NCBI RefSeq assembly: GCF_003286085.1
Contig: NW_020825289.1
Span: 21,478,001 to 21,542,000, forward strand
Origin: Drosophila persimilis
Taxonomy: Eukaryota; Arthropoda; Insecta; Diptera; Drosophilidae
Length of the DNA: 64,000 nucleotides
Direction of reading: 5' to 3'
A model generated the notes under the pieces. That model saw only the letters and a program-made list of their open reading frames with translations. It had not been told where the DNA came from and did not search any database. A program made the position numbers and the translations under genes. Positions 25,257-36,393 of the stretch are shown piece after piece (the stretch's first letter is position 1; each line of letters opens with the position of its first letter).

Positions 25257-28200
25257 TCAATCTTCGATTTCAATGGCGGCCGGTGGCTCTTGATCCTTTG
25301 CTGGCCCTTTCGCGGTTGTCGTCTGTTGCCTCACAATCGACTGTGGGTCCGGCCGGAACTTCCAGTCGGCTGGCAGCATGGACCTGCATTCCGTCTTCCG
25401 CATGAGTTCGCTTCAAGAGGGAATCGAATATTGAAATTGTGTGATTTACGTGGACTTTCCTGTGCTACTCACCGATTGAGGTAGGCGCCAGCAGTCACGC
25501 GATTCGCGAAGCGCAGAATTCCCACATGTGGCATCTTTAGAAAGAAATCGTCGCCCGACAGCTTGGTGCGATAGCTTGGCAGTCCATTAGACACCATATA
25601 GCCATATGTACACTTTGTCGCCACCCCTTCCGTTTGAGTCGCACTTTGCGCCGTCGGTATTTTGGCTGGCAGGGATGGCCGCGAGCGGGCCTGCTCCGCG
25701 GCAGCAGACGGTTGGCCAGGCAAAGAGACGCGGGCGACCATCCGACCAGGAGTGGCACGGACGTACGGTGGGTTTGCCTTCTTTGCCGGTTCCACCTCCC
25801 CAGCAGCCGCAGAAATCGGAGCCGTTTCCGGCGGTGGGTCTTTTACCGCTCGTGCTCCTTTGTTGGCGGTGGACGGTCCTACCCTGGAGGGGTACAACCT
25901 CACACAGGTGCCCGCCCTTGCGGTGGCGGGTCCTACTGGCGGTGTAGGACGTGGTCGTATCGGCTGATGATTACCTATGGAGAAGGTAGTTGCCGACTGC
26001 TGGATAATGGTGGGCCCAGCCTTGGATGTACACGCTGTAGGTGTGGCTGCGCGTGGCTTCTCTGTAGACGCGGGAGTCGGTTTAGGTAATAGTCTTGGCA
26101 AATGTCTAGGCCCCCCAGAGACACTACGCTTGGTGCCAATCTTGATGGCTTCACAGCCCTTGCCTAGTGATTTGGAAGTTGCTTTGGATTCATTGCCATC
26201 CATTTTGGTGACGGTTATGCTGGCAGGCAGGGCTGTGGCTGTTGCTGTGGCTGGGGCTGTCGGGGTGCCGCTGCTCAGTAGCTCTTGCAGCGATTCGTTG
26301 ATCCTGGCGCCAAAACTGAAGCGTCCCATCTTAGGAGCCGGCGGGTCCAAGGAAGTAACATTGGATGGACTTGGCTCGGGGGCGGCGCCGGCTACTGTTT
26401 GGGTGAGTTGGACCTGGGGTGTGAGGAACTGGGTGGTGGGCGCCTGAACCCCAATCGCCGGCACATTGGCTATGAAGGGTACAAAGGAGCCAGTCAGCTG
26501 CCAGTTGGTCGCGGTACTGTCTGGAAGGGAGGATTCTGGGGCAGCATCTGGAGTGGCGGTGTCTGGGGTGATATGCAGGGCCCCACTGCTGGGAATTGTT
26601 TGAATGGTAAAGTTCATGCGCGGTAGCGCCTGCACTCTCTCCGGATCGGACAGTGGGAGAGGTTCCACCACCGGCTCAAGATCTGTCACCGTCTCCATTG
26701 GCTTCTCGTTCGCACACTGGTCCTTTTTTTTTACATGTTTCTCCGACACTTCTTCATCTTCGTCGTCGCTGTCGATGATGACAACCGGCAAATCGTTGGC
26801 GGGCACCAACTGTTCGCTGGGATTGCCAGGAAACGGAACCGGAACTAGGTTCCCAGCGGATGGCAGAGGGATCTGCGGGGCATTGGAATCAGTAAGAGTC
26901 TTCTGATCCTCCATATCGATCTCAAAGTGCAGCTGTCCCTGAACTTTGAGCACCCAAAAGGCCATGCTCCGGTGGTGGGGCTGAACGGGAATGGAATGCT
27001 CTCTCTGGTAGACCTCTCGCAGCATCATCTTGCCATCGACGCTCTGCAGCAGCACCAGAACGGGTGGCGACATATCTAGCCGCAGCGGCCCGAAGTAGAT
27101 CTTCTTTCGAGAGGCGGCCGTTACGAATGCATCGTATGGGGCCTGGTGGAAGAACTGAAGCTTCACCAGTTTATTCTTATCACGGGCCACCCGCATCACC
27201 TTGTGTATCCTGTCCAGCGATATCATCTCCCCGAAGGCGGGCACAAAGATGTGCGAGAAGTCATCGACAAGATCCAGCACCACCCAACGATGGTCACCCT
27301 GGTAACTTTCGGGTATATCCAGTTCATCCACATCGTTGCGGGTGACCTTGCGGAACTCGATATTCGTGCGGATGTTGGAAGCGTTTGCCTTTGTGAGGGC
27401 CTGATTGGAGGAGGCTGCTGGTCTTAGATCAGCTTCTGAAGCAGCCACAGATACAGATGCAGATGCAGATGCAGATGGAGATGGAGATGCAGATGTAGGT
27501 GTAGATGTAGATGGAGTCTGTTCCTCTGGCACAATCGTAATGGCCGGAGCATCAGGGGCAGCAGGCTTCTTCTGGTGTTCACGAATGCGCTGCTTCACCA
27601 GCAGCGAGCAGAGGACGTTTATCTTCTTGGTGAGCAGTGGATGCGTCTGAGGCGTCGGCTTAGTGCAGGCGCTGCCCTGCATGTGGCGCAAAAAGCCCTT
27701 GACCAGCCAATAGCTCTGCCTGCCCTGCATCACCACGGCCAGTCGGCTGGTGTACTCGTTTCGCTTGCTATCCATCAGCATGCGCGCCATCATAGGGGTA
27801 TCGGGGTTGGCGGAAGCGAATCTGGTGTCCCCAATGGCGATGGCGCCGCACACTGCAGGCATCAGGTTGGTAGTGGTGGCCGCCAGGAAGGTGTACGTCT
27901 TCATTTGTACAATCCAAATGTACACATAGTTACATTCGTAAGCGGCCAGGAAGTTGGTCCACTTGATGATGCACAGAATCTCCTCGTTGGGTGCTGGTAT
28001 GATTTTGCTCTCGCGCTGCAGGGCCAAATCAATGTCCTGCATCTTCTTGCTGACCAGCGAGTTCATGTTCTTCACCACCTCGTTGTAGAAGGAGCGGAAG
28101 TTGGGCGAGTCCGCATCGGCCGGGGTGGGCCCTATGCCACTAGCAGCCACGGCAGCAGCGGCCGCTGTATTCATGCCAGCCCCTAGCACGTCCACAGAGG

Positions 28201-31200
28201 CGGAATTCAGCGAGTAGCAGGCTGAAATGCGTGGCACTTGTATATCCAAATGAAGCTTGCCACTCTCCATCGGAGCCCTGTCTGATTGCAGTTTGGTGCG
28301 TTTGCTGGGAGGCATAGGTGGCGCATTCTGACGGCCTGACGACGGTACACTCCGCTTTCGGCTTCCTGTCTGCTCGCTCTCATCCGAGTCGTCCCGCACG
28401 ACGATGACCGGGGCCTCGACCCGGCCCTGGCTCTCAGCCTGCTGGATTAACTGTCGACGTCTCTGCTTTTCCAACTCCTTGCGATAGAAGAAAACGGCGC
28501 CATCAATGCGACGCCTGAGCAGCTCCTGCTTCTCGGTCGTCTCCGTCTCAGTTACGTAATCGCGGGTGATATCCATGCGACAGCGATTCCGCCGTGTATA
28601 GGAACGCCTGGGCACGGCTACGGCACGACGGCAGAGATAGGGACGCGAAATGTAGTAGGTGTAAATGTTGTCCAGCTCAACGCTACGTTCATGCGGAGAC
28701 GATATGCGAGGATGTTGTTTTGAGGAGGGTGCAGAAGATGCGGAAGGTGCGGGAGATGCGGAAGGTGTCGAAGATGCGGAAGATACTGCTACCTTCGGCG
28801 TACACTCGTCTTTACGCACATTCTTTGGGGACTTGGGCAAAACAACTTTAGGCTTTGTAACCAGCATCCCTTCTAGTTTCGGCAAAGGCGGCACCGGCAG
28901 TACCGTGGCCTCCTCCTTTTCAGCCACCTCCAGCTCGGGTGGGTTTTGCTTTTTCCTTCCCCTCTTCTTAGGCTGTTGCTCCTCCGGTTGTCGCTCAAAG
29001 CTATAGTGCGCTCGGGTGGCCAGCTCTGGGTTGTAATGGGATACGGTCGCGTTCCACTGCTCCTTCTCGATGATCACGGGCTTTCCCTCGGTGGCCTCGC
29101 CGCCACAGAAGCACTTGTAAAGCTGATGAGTCATGCAGAAGGGTGCTAGGTTGCCCACATCGCGCAGGCGACGGATCGAAACAAGGCAATGCTTCAGCTT
29201 GGCCAGATCCGTGTCCTTCACGGTGCAGCTCTTGGTGAGAGCGGCAGCGGCATTCTTAGCGCTAGCAGCAGCTGCCGCCGAAGCCGCCGCCGCAGCAGCT
29301 GCCGCCGTGGCAGCCGCAGTCACAGCATTCCTCTTCGATGTGATCCGGGAGGGCGAGACTATTTCGTCGTCGTCGTCAAACATGTTCGAGTCGTCAAAGT
29401 CTTCGTAGCGTTTGGGGGCCTTGGTGCAGCGTCGCTTCTTATCGCCCTGCGACTCGTTTATCAGCAGCGTTTCGTTATCCGTGAGCACCAGTGTCGAGGT
29501 GAAATCCTTCTCCATTTTGGCCAGTCGAGCAGTGGCCTTGCGTCGCAAATTGAACGCATCCTCGTTGGAGATGCTTCGCCCCTAAATAAGCAAAAACACA
29601 CAAAACGAATAAGTCTGACCCGAAAAGAGCGGGGTTCCAATGAGAGCTTACATCGGCCGTTTTCACTCGCATCACTCGGGACTGTTCGCCGCCCAGGCAA
29701 TGACACTCGATTACGCAGTCGGCGCGTCCGCAATGGTCCCGCATCGGCAGCTCGGCTCCGCTCAGACTGGCACAAAGGCAGCCCAGCTGGCAGTGTTCCT
29801 TGATGCAAGGCTTTTTGGCTGCAAAAATAATGCAGGATTAAAGGATTCCTGACTATGACCTCGAATTGGTTTAAAAAGCACATACCATCCGCATTCCTGG
29901 CGGCCGCATCTATGATGGTGGCATTGAGACGACGCAACTCATTGGCCAGTCGCTTCTGCTTGGTGGGACGACGCTTCCAATTCCCCACGGACTTGTCATC
30001 TTCCTCCTTGACGAGACTCAGGTCGACGGCAGGCTTCGGTGGGCTGCTTATCGCTGCGGGATCGTCCATTGTCAGAGTATCCTCGGTGATGAAGCTATTC
30101 TCGCTGCAGCTGATGGCCACCGTGTTGATCATGTCATTGATCATGTTTGCACAGTCTAGCATATCGGCGTCGGGCTCCTGGGGTAGAGCCTTACGGAAAC
30201 CGAACTTTTGCAGCTTGTGTGGCTCCTGGTAGAAGCTGGGATCCATCTTTTCAGACCGATCAACGACGCGACGCACTAGGATGTGATTTCGATCGTTTGT
30301 ATAGGGAATAACGAAGGTGAAGCTCTTCCGTCTACCGGCTGCCGTCTGGGAAGCCTGCTCCTCGGCCTCCTTCATGCAAACAGGCGGCTGCTGCTGCAGC
30401 GTCGACACACTAAACTCGGCCCACTCTCTGGTTATGTCATGATGGGGCAGAATATGCTGCAGATACCGCCTGGCAATCTCGTCCAGTGGCCGCCCCAGCT
30501 GTGGCATTACTTCCAGCTGGACGGTGGGCATGCTGACCACAGCCATGCTGCCGCCGGCCAGCAAAAGGGCTGCCGTGTCGTCATCCAATGGCTTCTGTAG
30601 CGGCTTCATCGACAGCGGACAGGGTGGAAAGATGGCAGATACTGGATACTGATTGAGCCGCTTGTGATGCATGGCATTCGTCGCTGTAGTGGGTAGAATA
30701 TTCAGCTTGGGTTGAATCGCTGCGTCCAAGCACAGGTCGTTGCAATAGACTGTGGCCGCCTCCTGGGGCGTCAGTTTGCTCTTGTAAGGACGCTTCTCCC
30801 GCTGCAGATTGTTGCCTTGGGCACCTGGCAGACGAACCCTCTTACCGTCCACCTGGATCACCTGTCGGCATCGGAAATAGAGTTTTTTCAGTCAATGGAC
30901 AGCTGGAAGGCATTCAAAACTCACCTGATAATAATACTTTGACGTTTCAGTGGCCACATAGCTGGCCGCCTGCCAGCCCTGGCGGGTGAAAGGCATCTGA
31001 GTGGTGGAGGCCTGCAGGTGCTGCATCGCCGCAATCTTGACCTTCCGCTGGCGCTGCTTGCGCTGCAGCTCCCTGTAAATGTTGGCCTCGTTGTTAATGA
31101 TGGCCATCTTTTGGTTCTTGGAGCGCTGCAGGTACGAACGACGCTCGGCCACCGTGCGGAGCCGCTGCAGGGCCTCGGGAACAGCTGGCATATCCATGGG

Positions 31201-32301
31201 TGGCGGCAAACTGTGTGAGGTTACCTGCCCGTCGTGACCCATGGGCTCCAGGAGTTTCTCCTTGTCATCGTTGATGTGATGCTCGCGCATGTACGCATCG
31301 AGAGATTCGCTGACGAACGCCGAATTCCCCTCCAACGTCTTGCAGCTCTGTGGCACTATGGGAGTGAGCAGCATTCCCGGCTGATGGACGCTCTCATCGA
31401 AGCCGACAAAGTCGCCGCTGCCATCCTCTTCCGCTGTAAACGCAGGAATGGACGCTGGACAGTTTTCAATAGGTAAATTCGATTCCCGGGCGAAGGTCTT
31501 GACGCGCGCTTTATTGATCAGCATGTCCAAAAACTTGCTGCCACCGGATTTCTCTGATTTCTCCGATTTGTCAGCTTTTTCGGCACTAGAGCAAGCACTG
31601 GTCTGGCTGGTATTCTCTTTGCTGGGAGTGGCTGGCGTAGGAGCATCTTCCTGGCCGGAAAACATTGATTCGGGTGACTTTGTGGGTGTCTTCTCGTCCG
31701 TCTCCTTTGAGGGGGCGATGTCCATTGGCTTAACGCATTCGCTCTGACCATTGTCCTGGCCGATCCTTTCGGCATGCGATCCTATTTTGGCAGCAGTCTG
31801 ACTGATCTCTTTGGCTTCGAGCATTTCGACATTTTTGTGTGAGTCTTCTATCAGGCAGAGAGTCCGTTTGCCAGTCTTGAGCAGCTCCAGTTGTTGCTTC
31901 ATTTTCTTGGACAACTCCTCGGGTGGCAGCGGCTCGGACACGTTGTATAGCTCCGTCTCCTCGTGCTCCTCGATGTGGCCCATTTTCTTGTGATGGTTTA
32001 CGATGCTAAATGACCATTTTCTGATGTTCTTCTTACGCCTCTTGATCATCCGCTTGAGGCGCGGATCGAAGAGACAGATGCGAACGCGTTTCCGGATAAC
32101 GACACGGTTGTTGCGTCGCCTGCGCCAGGCGTAGTTCCGCAGGACACAGCGTGGCGTCAGGGCATAGATGATAAAGCGCTTCACGTTCCACCAATTGCGA
32201 TTTAGGAATTCCCTGGACACTGGATATTTTCGTTTTAGGTGGCGATATTTGATCAATTGTTTGCCTTGTAATATGATAGGCGGCAGTTCGCTGCTAGTCA
32301 T
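25257..32301 (-). CDS. ocm: Large nuclear protein, over compensating males (ocm)-like
   Basis: Five coding exons on the minus strand (30925-32301, 29886-30861, 29652-29818, 25473-29581, 25257-25410) sum to 2,260 codons plus stop. The start MTSSELPPIILQGKQ opens a very basic segment (RRRRNNRVVIRKRVRICLF, KRMIKRRKKNIRKW). A Cys-rich block spans exon 3 (CIKEHCQLGCLCASL, HCGRADCVIECHC) and continues into GNLAPFCMTHQLYKCFC. I remember a similar Cys block in the vertebrate transcription factor MGA, so a chromatin role is an inference. Other parts are low complexity: poly-Ala near 29240-29330, Pro/Ser/Thr linkers, an acidic DSDDEDEEVS stretch. The C-terminal exon ends AIEIED. Position between cN-IIIB and Nop60B fits D. 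melanogaster CG3363 (ocm), reported to affect roX RNA and dosage compensation. The name rests on memory of synteny; the gene structure itself is well supported. Confidence 0.8.
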
Positions 32302-34640
32302 GCTGTAAAATATTTACAAGCAAAAATGTGTGTCCATTAGTCCTACGAAAATAATTTATTTTCACTAAATCTATTGTACCCGCCCCAGGAAACGATCGAC
32401 TGTATATTAATGGGCAGCACTTTTTTGATACAATGCACGATCACGTTTCGCAGGACCTGTCATTTTAAAATGAGTTGACAGCGCAATTCAGAATCTTAAC
32501 TTCCATTTACATTTACCCGGTGGCGTGGCGTGGCCACATCTTTCGATGCTGTAATTGCGTTTAGGCCAAAGCGGGCTGGTGCATTACACATATAATTAAA
32601 CAACTTTAAGCCAAGGAAAGTCTCGTAGCCACGTGCAGAATAACAAGCAGCGTGCTGCCGAGTTTGCAGCATGAATCTTGCAGTGGGTTGGCAGCACCGT
32701 CCGCCGGGGACACATACATACATATACACCTGGAATAAACCGTATTCCCCGGCAATCATCGACATGTAGCATGCATCATATTAAATCAAATAAATTACCA
32801 CGCACTTTTTTCGACACTTAAAATATCACAGGAACGATATTGTTGCGATTTGGTTTTGCGCCTTTTTCCCAGTCGCAGCAGTGCACACAAACGCTCACAC
32901 ACAAGCAGGCAGGGCAGGCGACAAGAGCCAGAACCATATGCACCAGCAGCCATCAACAAAACATTTTACACTTTGATTTCTTTTCAGCACTGACGCCAGC
33001 CACAATAAACAATTGCACTGCCCAAAGGCATTGCGCATGTGCACACAAAATAGCTTTTATCAGTGCATGCAAACAATTTTTTTAAACGATTTATAATGCA
33101 GGCAGCGCGTGCGAATTCGCGATCACAAAACAGCATTGATTCTAACCGAGTGAGTGACGCTGCCACCGTCAGAAGTGTAAGTGTGTGTGTGTGTGTGTGT
33201 GTTCTTTGCGTGCGTGAATATTGGGCAATTTCGGTTCCAGGCGTTCCTCTGGAATACATGGCAATGGCACACTGGCTGAACCAAGTGTGGGCGGCGAGGG
33301 ACTGGACTTAGATACATATATGTAAATATACATGTACTGTATGCTTACGTTCGTTTGTAAACGAGTGCACAGATTACCGATGAATTATGTAAACCATAAA
33401 TAAATGCAAAAGGAGCGGGAGACGAAGATAGACCTTACTTTTTCAACACTGAAAATCGGCGTTTAAACGTGGAAAGTTCCGTATCTAGGTGGCGTACCTC
33501 CCTGAACCTTGGAATCGCGATCAAAGCTATATTTATTGAATCCAATTTTATATTACCACATCAAAATGCAACCATGTGCAACTGCATTTTATTCATGTTT
33601 TAGTTTACGAAGTCGTCACTCAATTTCAGAAAATAACCTCAAAAATTCCCACACTTCGTGTCAGTCAATCGACGTTAAAACATCTTAAAACTTAAAAAAA
33701 CATTGATGTATCTGGTCATTGCAGGTTAATTTCCTTGCGACAATATAATTCGGTACAGAAGTGATCAAATACAAAACAAAATTCAACATGGCGTCTCTGG
33801 TCGTCAGCAGATACATACACAACCGATCACATGCGTCACGCAAAAGCACCCCTTTTGCGCGGCCATGTAGAAAAATCTCGAATGATAAAAATGTCCTTTT
33901 GCACAACTTATTGCTTTCAGATTATTTACCTGTACAAGCAGTGGCTATCCGCACCGTGCAAGTTCCGAAACAATCACAAATCCGTGTAGTTTTTACTATT
34001 TTACAAGCTCTTTTCACAATTAATCAACAGCCAGCTCTCGTTGCTCACGTTGAAAAAAGCCAGCGAATACATACACAATGCGTGAGACACAGATGCGCAC
34101 ACAATGACGGGCTCGATAATTCCAATATGGAGACCGATAACTGCCCGCGAAGGGGACCAAGGTTTGCCACATGTGGAATGAAACGCAGGGTTGCATATTA
34201 GAGTTTGGTCTTTTATACCTGATATTTTCATTCTAGAGGAAATGTGCAAACACAATTCGAAAATAAACCTGCACACCAGATAGAAATAAAGGGACAGTAA
34301 CTAGAATTGGTGGTCTTTTGACGGCAAACAAAGTCATTCAAATTAAGCCTTGTCAACAATGCCCAATAAAAAAATGTTGTTGCGCTTTTTCTAGGCAACT
34401 CTGTACGTCACCTGATTCCCGCAAAAAATGCTCAGAGAGAATCTTCTGCGTTGTTGGGGTTAAATGCGCAAGTGGAATTTTATTCTGTGGGTTCATTTAT
34501 TTCGAGTTTTTATTCATTTAATTTTTTATTTATATACAGTCAATGAAAGATAAGTCGTCAAATAAATATCAGCTATAACAAGTGCTTTACAAATGAAACA
34601 AACCTTTTGCGATTACGTTTCTACGTGGTGAGGCAGGCCA
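32302..34640. other. ocm 5' flank and 3' end of the snoRNA host transcript
   Basis: This 2.3 kb stretch lies between the ocm start codon and the last acceptor of the snoRNA host chain (minus strand, exon end at 34640). The ocm promoter and 5' UTR must lie just right of 32301. The final exon of the snoRNA host runs left from 34640 for an unknown length. A GT microsatellite lies at 33179-33202. No open frame here shows coding bias. Confidence 0.5.
33179..33202. repeat. GT dinucleotide microsatellite
   Basis: About twelve GT units in non-coding DNA between ocm and the snoRNA cluster. Confidence 0.95.
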
Positions 34641-34716
34641 CTGTAAATGAATAGAAAACGTGTCGGTTAATTCTTTCTCAGGACAATCTTTATAAGCTTT
34701 TAGCATAGTTTTTATA

Positions 34717-34797
34717 TTCAGTAGGACCTATTGGATTTTGTGTTGCGGTTATGTGAAAATCATGCCACATTATTCAGTTTTTTTTTAACATCATTTT
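34717..34797 (-). ncRNA. Candidate diverged box C/D snoRNA in the last host intron
   Basis: The intron at 34641-34834 contains, on the minus strand, a C-like box ATGATGT (plus 34788-34794), a D'-like CTGA, a C'-like ATGATTT and a D box CTGA preceded by GGTCCTA (plus 34718-34721). Spacing and the place in the intron match its five neighbours, whose D box is preceded by GGTCTTA. The guide sequences differ, and I could not match either guide to an rRNA site. The D' guide is mostly A and is unlikely to work. It may be a decayed sixth copy or a guide with a new target. Confidence 0.4.
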
Positions 34798-34938
34798 AAA
34801 ACAGAATCGGGTTTAAATGTATAGAAATATTTACCTTGAACATGTAGACAATCCGTACTTGAGCTGCAAGAGATAAGGAAGGAAAACTTTAGTCGATTGC
34901 AGAAAATATAAATGAATAATTAGTTATAACAAATTGAA

Positions 34939-35015
34939 TTCAGTAAGACCAATCTCGCATTCAACAGGAGAAGTTTCATTTTTCAGATAGGGGCGAAAGT
35001 TTATAGCTCATCAGA
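34939..35015 (-). ncRNA. Box C/D snoRNA, copy 1 (28S 2'-O-methylation guide, Me28S-G1083-like)
   Basis: Minus strand: C box TGATGAG (plus 35007-35013), D' box CTGA preceded by the guide CTTTCGCCCCTAT, C' box ATGAAAC-like, D box CTGA (plus 34940-34943). The D' guide is a perfect complement of the conserved 28S rRNA stretch AUAGGGGCGAAAG, and the rule of five nucleotides before the D' box picks the second G of GGGG. This fits the fly Me28S-G1083 family as I remember it. A second guide before the D box (GCGAGATTGGTCTTA) is also conserved among the copies, but I do not know its target. The snoRNA lies in its own intron (34864-35054). Ends are approximate within about 5 nt. Confidence 0.9.
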
Positions 35016-35194
35016 GAGGGGAAAGTAGTGGACCTGTAAATTCTGTATATTCACCTTTGAGTTGGGCCGATTTTGTATAATCATCAAATGTGAGTAGCAA
35101 AGATTGGGACACATCTGGAAGAACAAACAAACAAAAAAAATACGTTCAGTATAGAATCCTACAATATGTTGTCTATTCTATTGCGATGATAAAT

Positions 35195-35271
35195 TTCAGT
35201 AAGACCAATCTCGCATTCAACAGGAGAAGTTTCATTTTTCAGATAGGGGCGAAAGTTTATAGCTCATCAGA
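35195..35271 (-). ncRNA. Box C/D snoRNA, copy 2 (same 28S guide)
   Basis: Same boxes and same two guides as copy 1: C box complement at plus 35263-35269, D box complement at plus 35196-35199. It sits alone in the intron 35115-35311. The flanks on both sides match those of copy 1, including the 60-nt exon next to it, so copies 1 and 2 arose by duplication of a unit of about 256 bp. Confidence 0.9.
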
Positions 35272-35446
35272 GAGGGGAAGGTAGTGGACTTGTAAAATTC
35301 TGTATATTCACCTTTAAGATGGGCTTATCTTGTGTAGTCATTCAGAGTGAGTAGCAAAGATTGGGAGACATCTGGAAGAATAATACAAGAAATATTTTTA
35401 TTATAGAATCCTGTAATATTTTGTCTATTCTATAGCGATGGTAAAT

Positions 35447-35523
35447 TTCAGTAAGACCAATCTCGCATTCAACAGGAGAAGTTTCATTTTTCAGATAGGG
35501 GCGAAAGTTTAATGCTCATCATA
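35447..35523 (-). ncRNA. Box C/D snoRNA, copy 3 (same 28S guide)
   Basis: C box complement at plus 35515-35521 and D box complement at plus 35448-35451, with both guides unchanged. It lies in the intron 35372-35574. Its left (minus-downstream) flank resembles that of copy 2. After the C box it reads ATGATGAGCATT like copies 4 and 5, where copies 1 and 2 read GAGCTAT. Confidence 0.9.
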
Positions 35524-35689
35524 GGAAATACCTTGCGTAGAATACAACAGATTATTTCTCTCACCTTATCTTGTGGGCGACAGAATCCAGATCCATTAAC
35601 GACTTTCCAGCGACTGCAAGAGATATAAAGAAACGTTAGTTAGTTTTGTTTATTTGCTAATAGAAGTTCAAATTGATGGAAATATTTTT

Positions 35690-35766
35690 TTCAGTAAGAC
35701 CAATCTCGCATTCAACAGGAGAAGTTTCATTTTTCAGATAGGGGCGAAAGTTTAATGCTCATCACA
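35690..35766 (-). ncRNA. Box C/D snoRNA, copy 4 (same 28S guide)
   Basis: C box complement at plus 35758-35764 and D box complement at plus 35691-35694; guides unchanged. It lies in the intron 35614-35814. The flanking intron sequence is unrelated to that of copies 1-3, so selection seems to act on the snoRNA body alone. Confidence 0.9.
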
Positions 35767-35950
35767 AGAATAATTACCAGATAAGCACTCCAGAGAGGCA
35801 CTAACGACACTCACCTTATAATTTAGCTGATATTTAGTTTTACGTCGGGCCACTGGTTTCTCCAAGCTGAAAATAGTTGCAAAATTATATCCATCGGGAA
35901 CATATTAGTGTCGGATATGGAACTCTCAAAATTGCTTGTTTGCTTATTCA

Positions 35951-36027
35951 TTCAGTAAGACCAATCTCGCATTCAACAGGAGAAGTTTCATTTTTCAGAT
36001 AGGGGCGAAAGTTTAATGCTCATCATA
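35951..36027 (-). ncRNA. Box C/D snoRNA, copy 5 (same 28S guide)
   Basis: C box complement at plus 36019-36025 and D box complement at plus 35952-35955; guides unchanged. It lies in the intron 35867-36085, the first snoRNA intron met by a transcript coming from Nop60B. Confidence 0.9.
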
Positions 36028-36204
36028 AGGCAGCAGCAAAAGCAGAATTTGACCGAACTTTTAATCAATTTCAAATTGAACTTACCTTTAGTTATGTTTT
36101 ATGTGTGGCTGCTCACTGAAAAGCTAAACAGAACTGAACTACTGGGAATATAATACAGACAATATTTAGATTCTGCTGTTATATGAACAATAAAATATAT
36201 AAAA

Positions 36205-36210
36205 TTTATT
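36205..36210 (-). terminator. Likely poly(A) signal of the short Nop60B mRNA
   Basis: AATAAA on the minus strand (plus TTTATT), about 185 nt after the Nop60B stop codon and before the first snoRNA host exon. Cleavage here would give a coding-only mRNA without the snoRNA introns. Confidence 0.55.
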
Positions 36211-36393
36211 GCATTGCGAATGTCACCTAAATGCATCTGAAATTTGTTTGCATTTCTAAACATAAAAACACTTGTTTTTAGACTCCTCTTTAAGCTTAAC
36301 CACTAAGAAAATGTGTTGAAAATAATAATTAGATCTCTACAAAAAATCGTAGAGCTCTCTTAGAAAACCTAATTCTATAGGAACATACATATC

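Larger units (their letters stand above)
34641..36115 (-). ncRNA. Multi-exon snoRNA host transcript, probably the long 3' end of Nop60B
   Basis: On the minus strand, short exons with good splice sites alternate with introns that each hold one box C/D snoRNA. Exons: 36086-36115, 35815-35866, 35575-35613, 35312-35371, 35055-35114, 34835-34863, then a last exon ending at 34640. Donors are GTAAGT or GTGAGT-like (for example at 36085, 35814, 35574) and acceptors are pyrimidine-AG. The exons are 29-60 nt and carry no conserved frame, so they appear to be spacer RNA. The chain lies downstream of Nop60B on the same strand. I remember that Nop60B (minifly) hosts snoRNAs through alternative 3' processing, so this is most likely read-through from that gene. 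A separate host promoter cannot be excluded. Confidence 0.75.
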
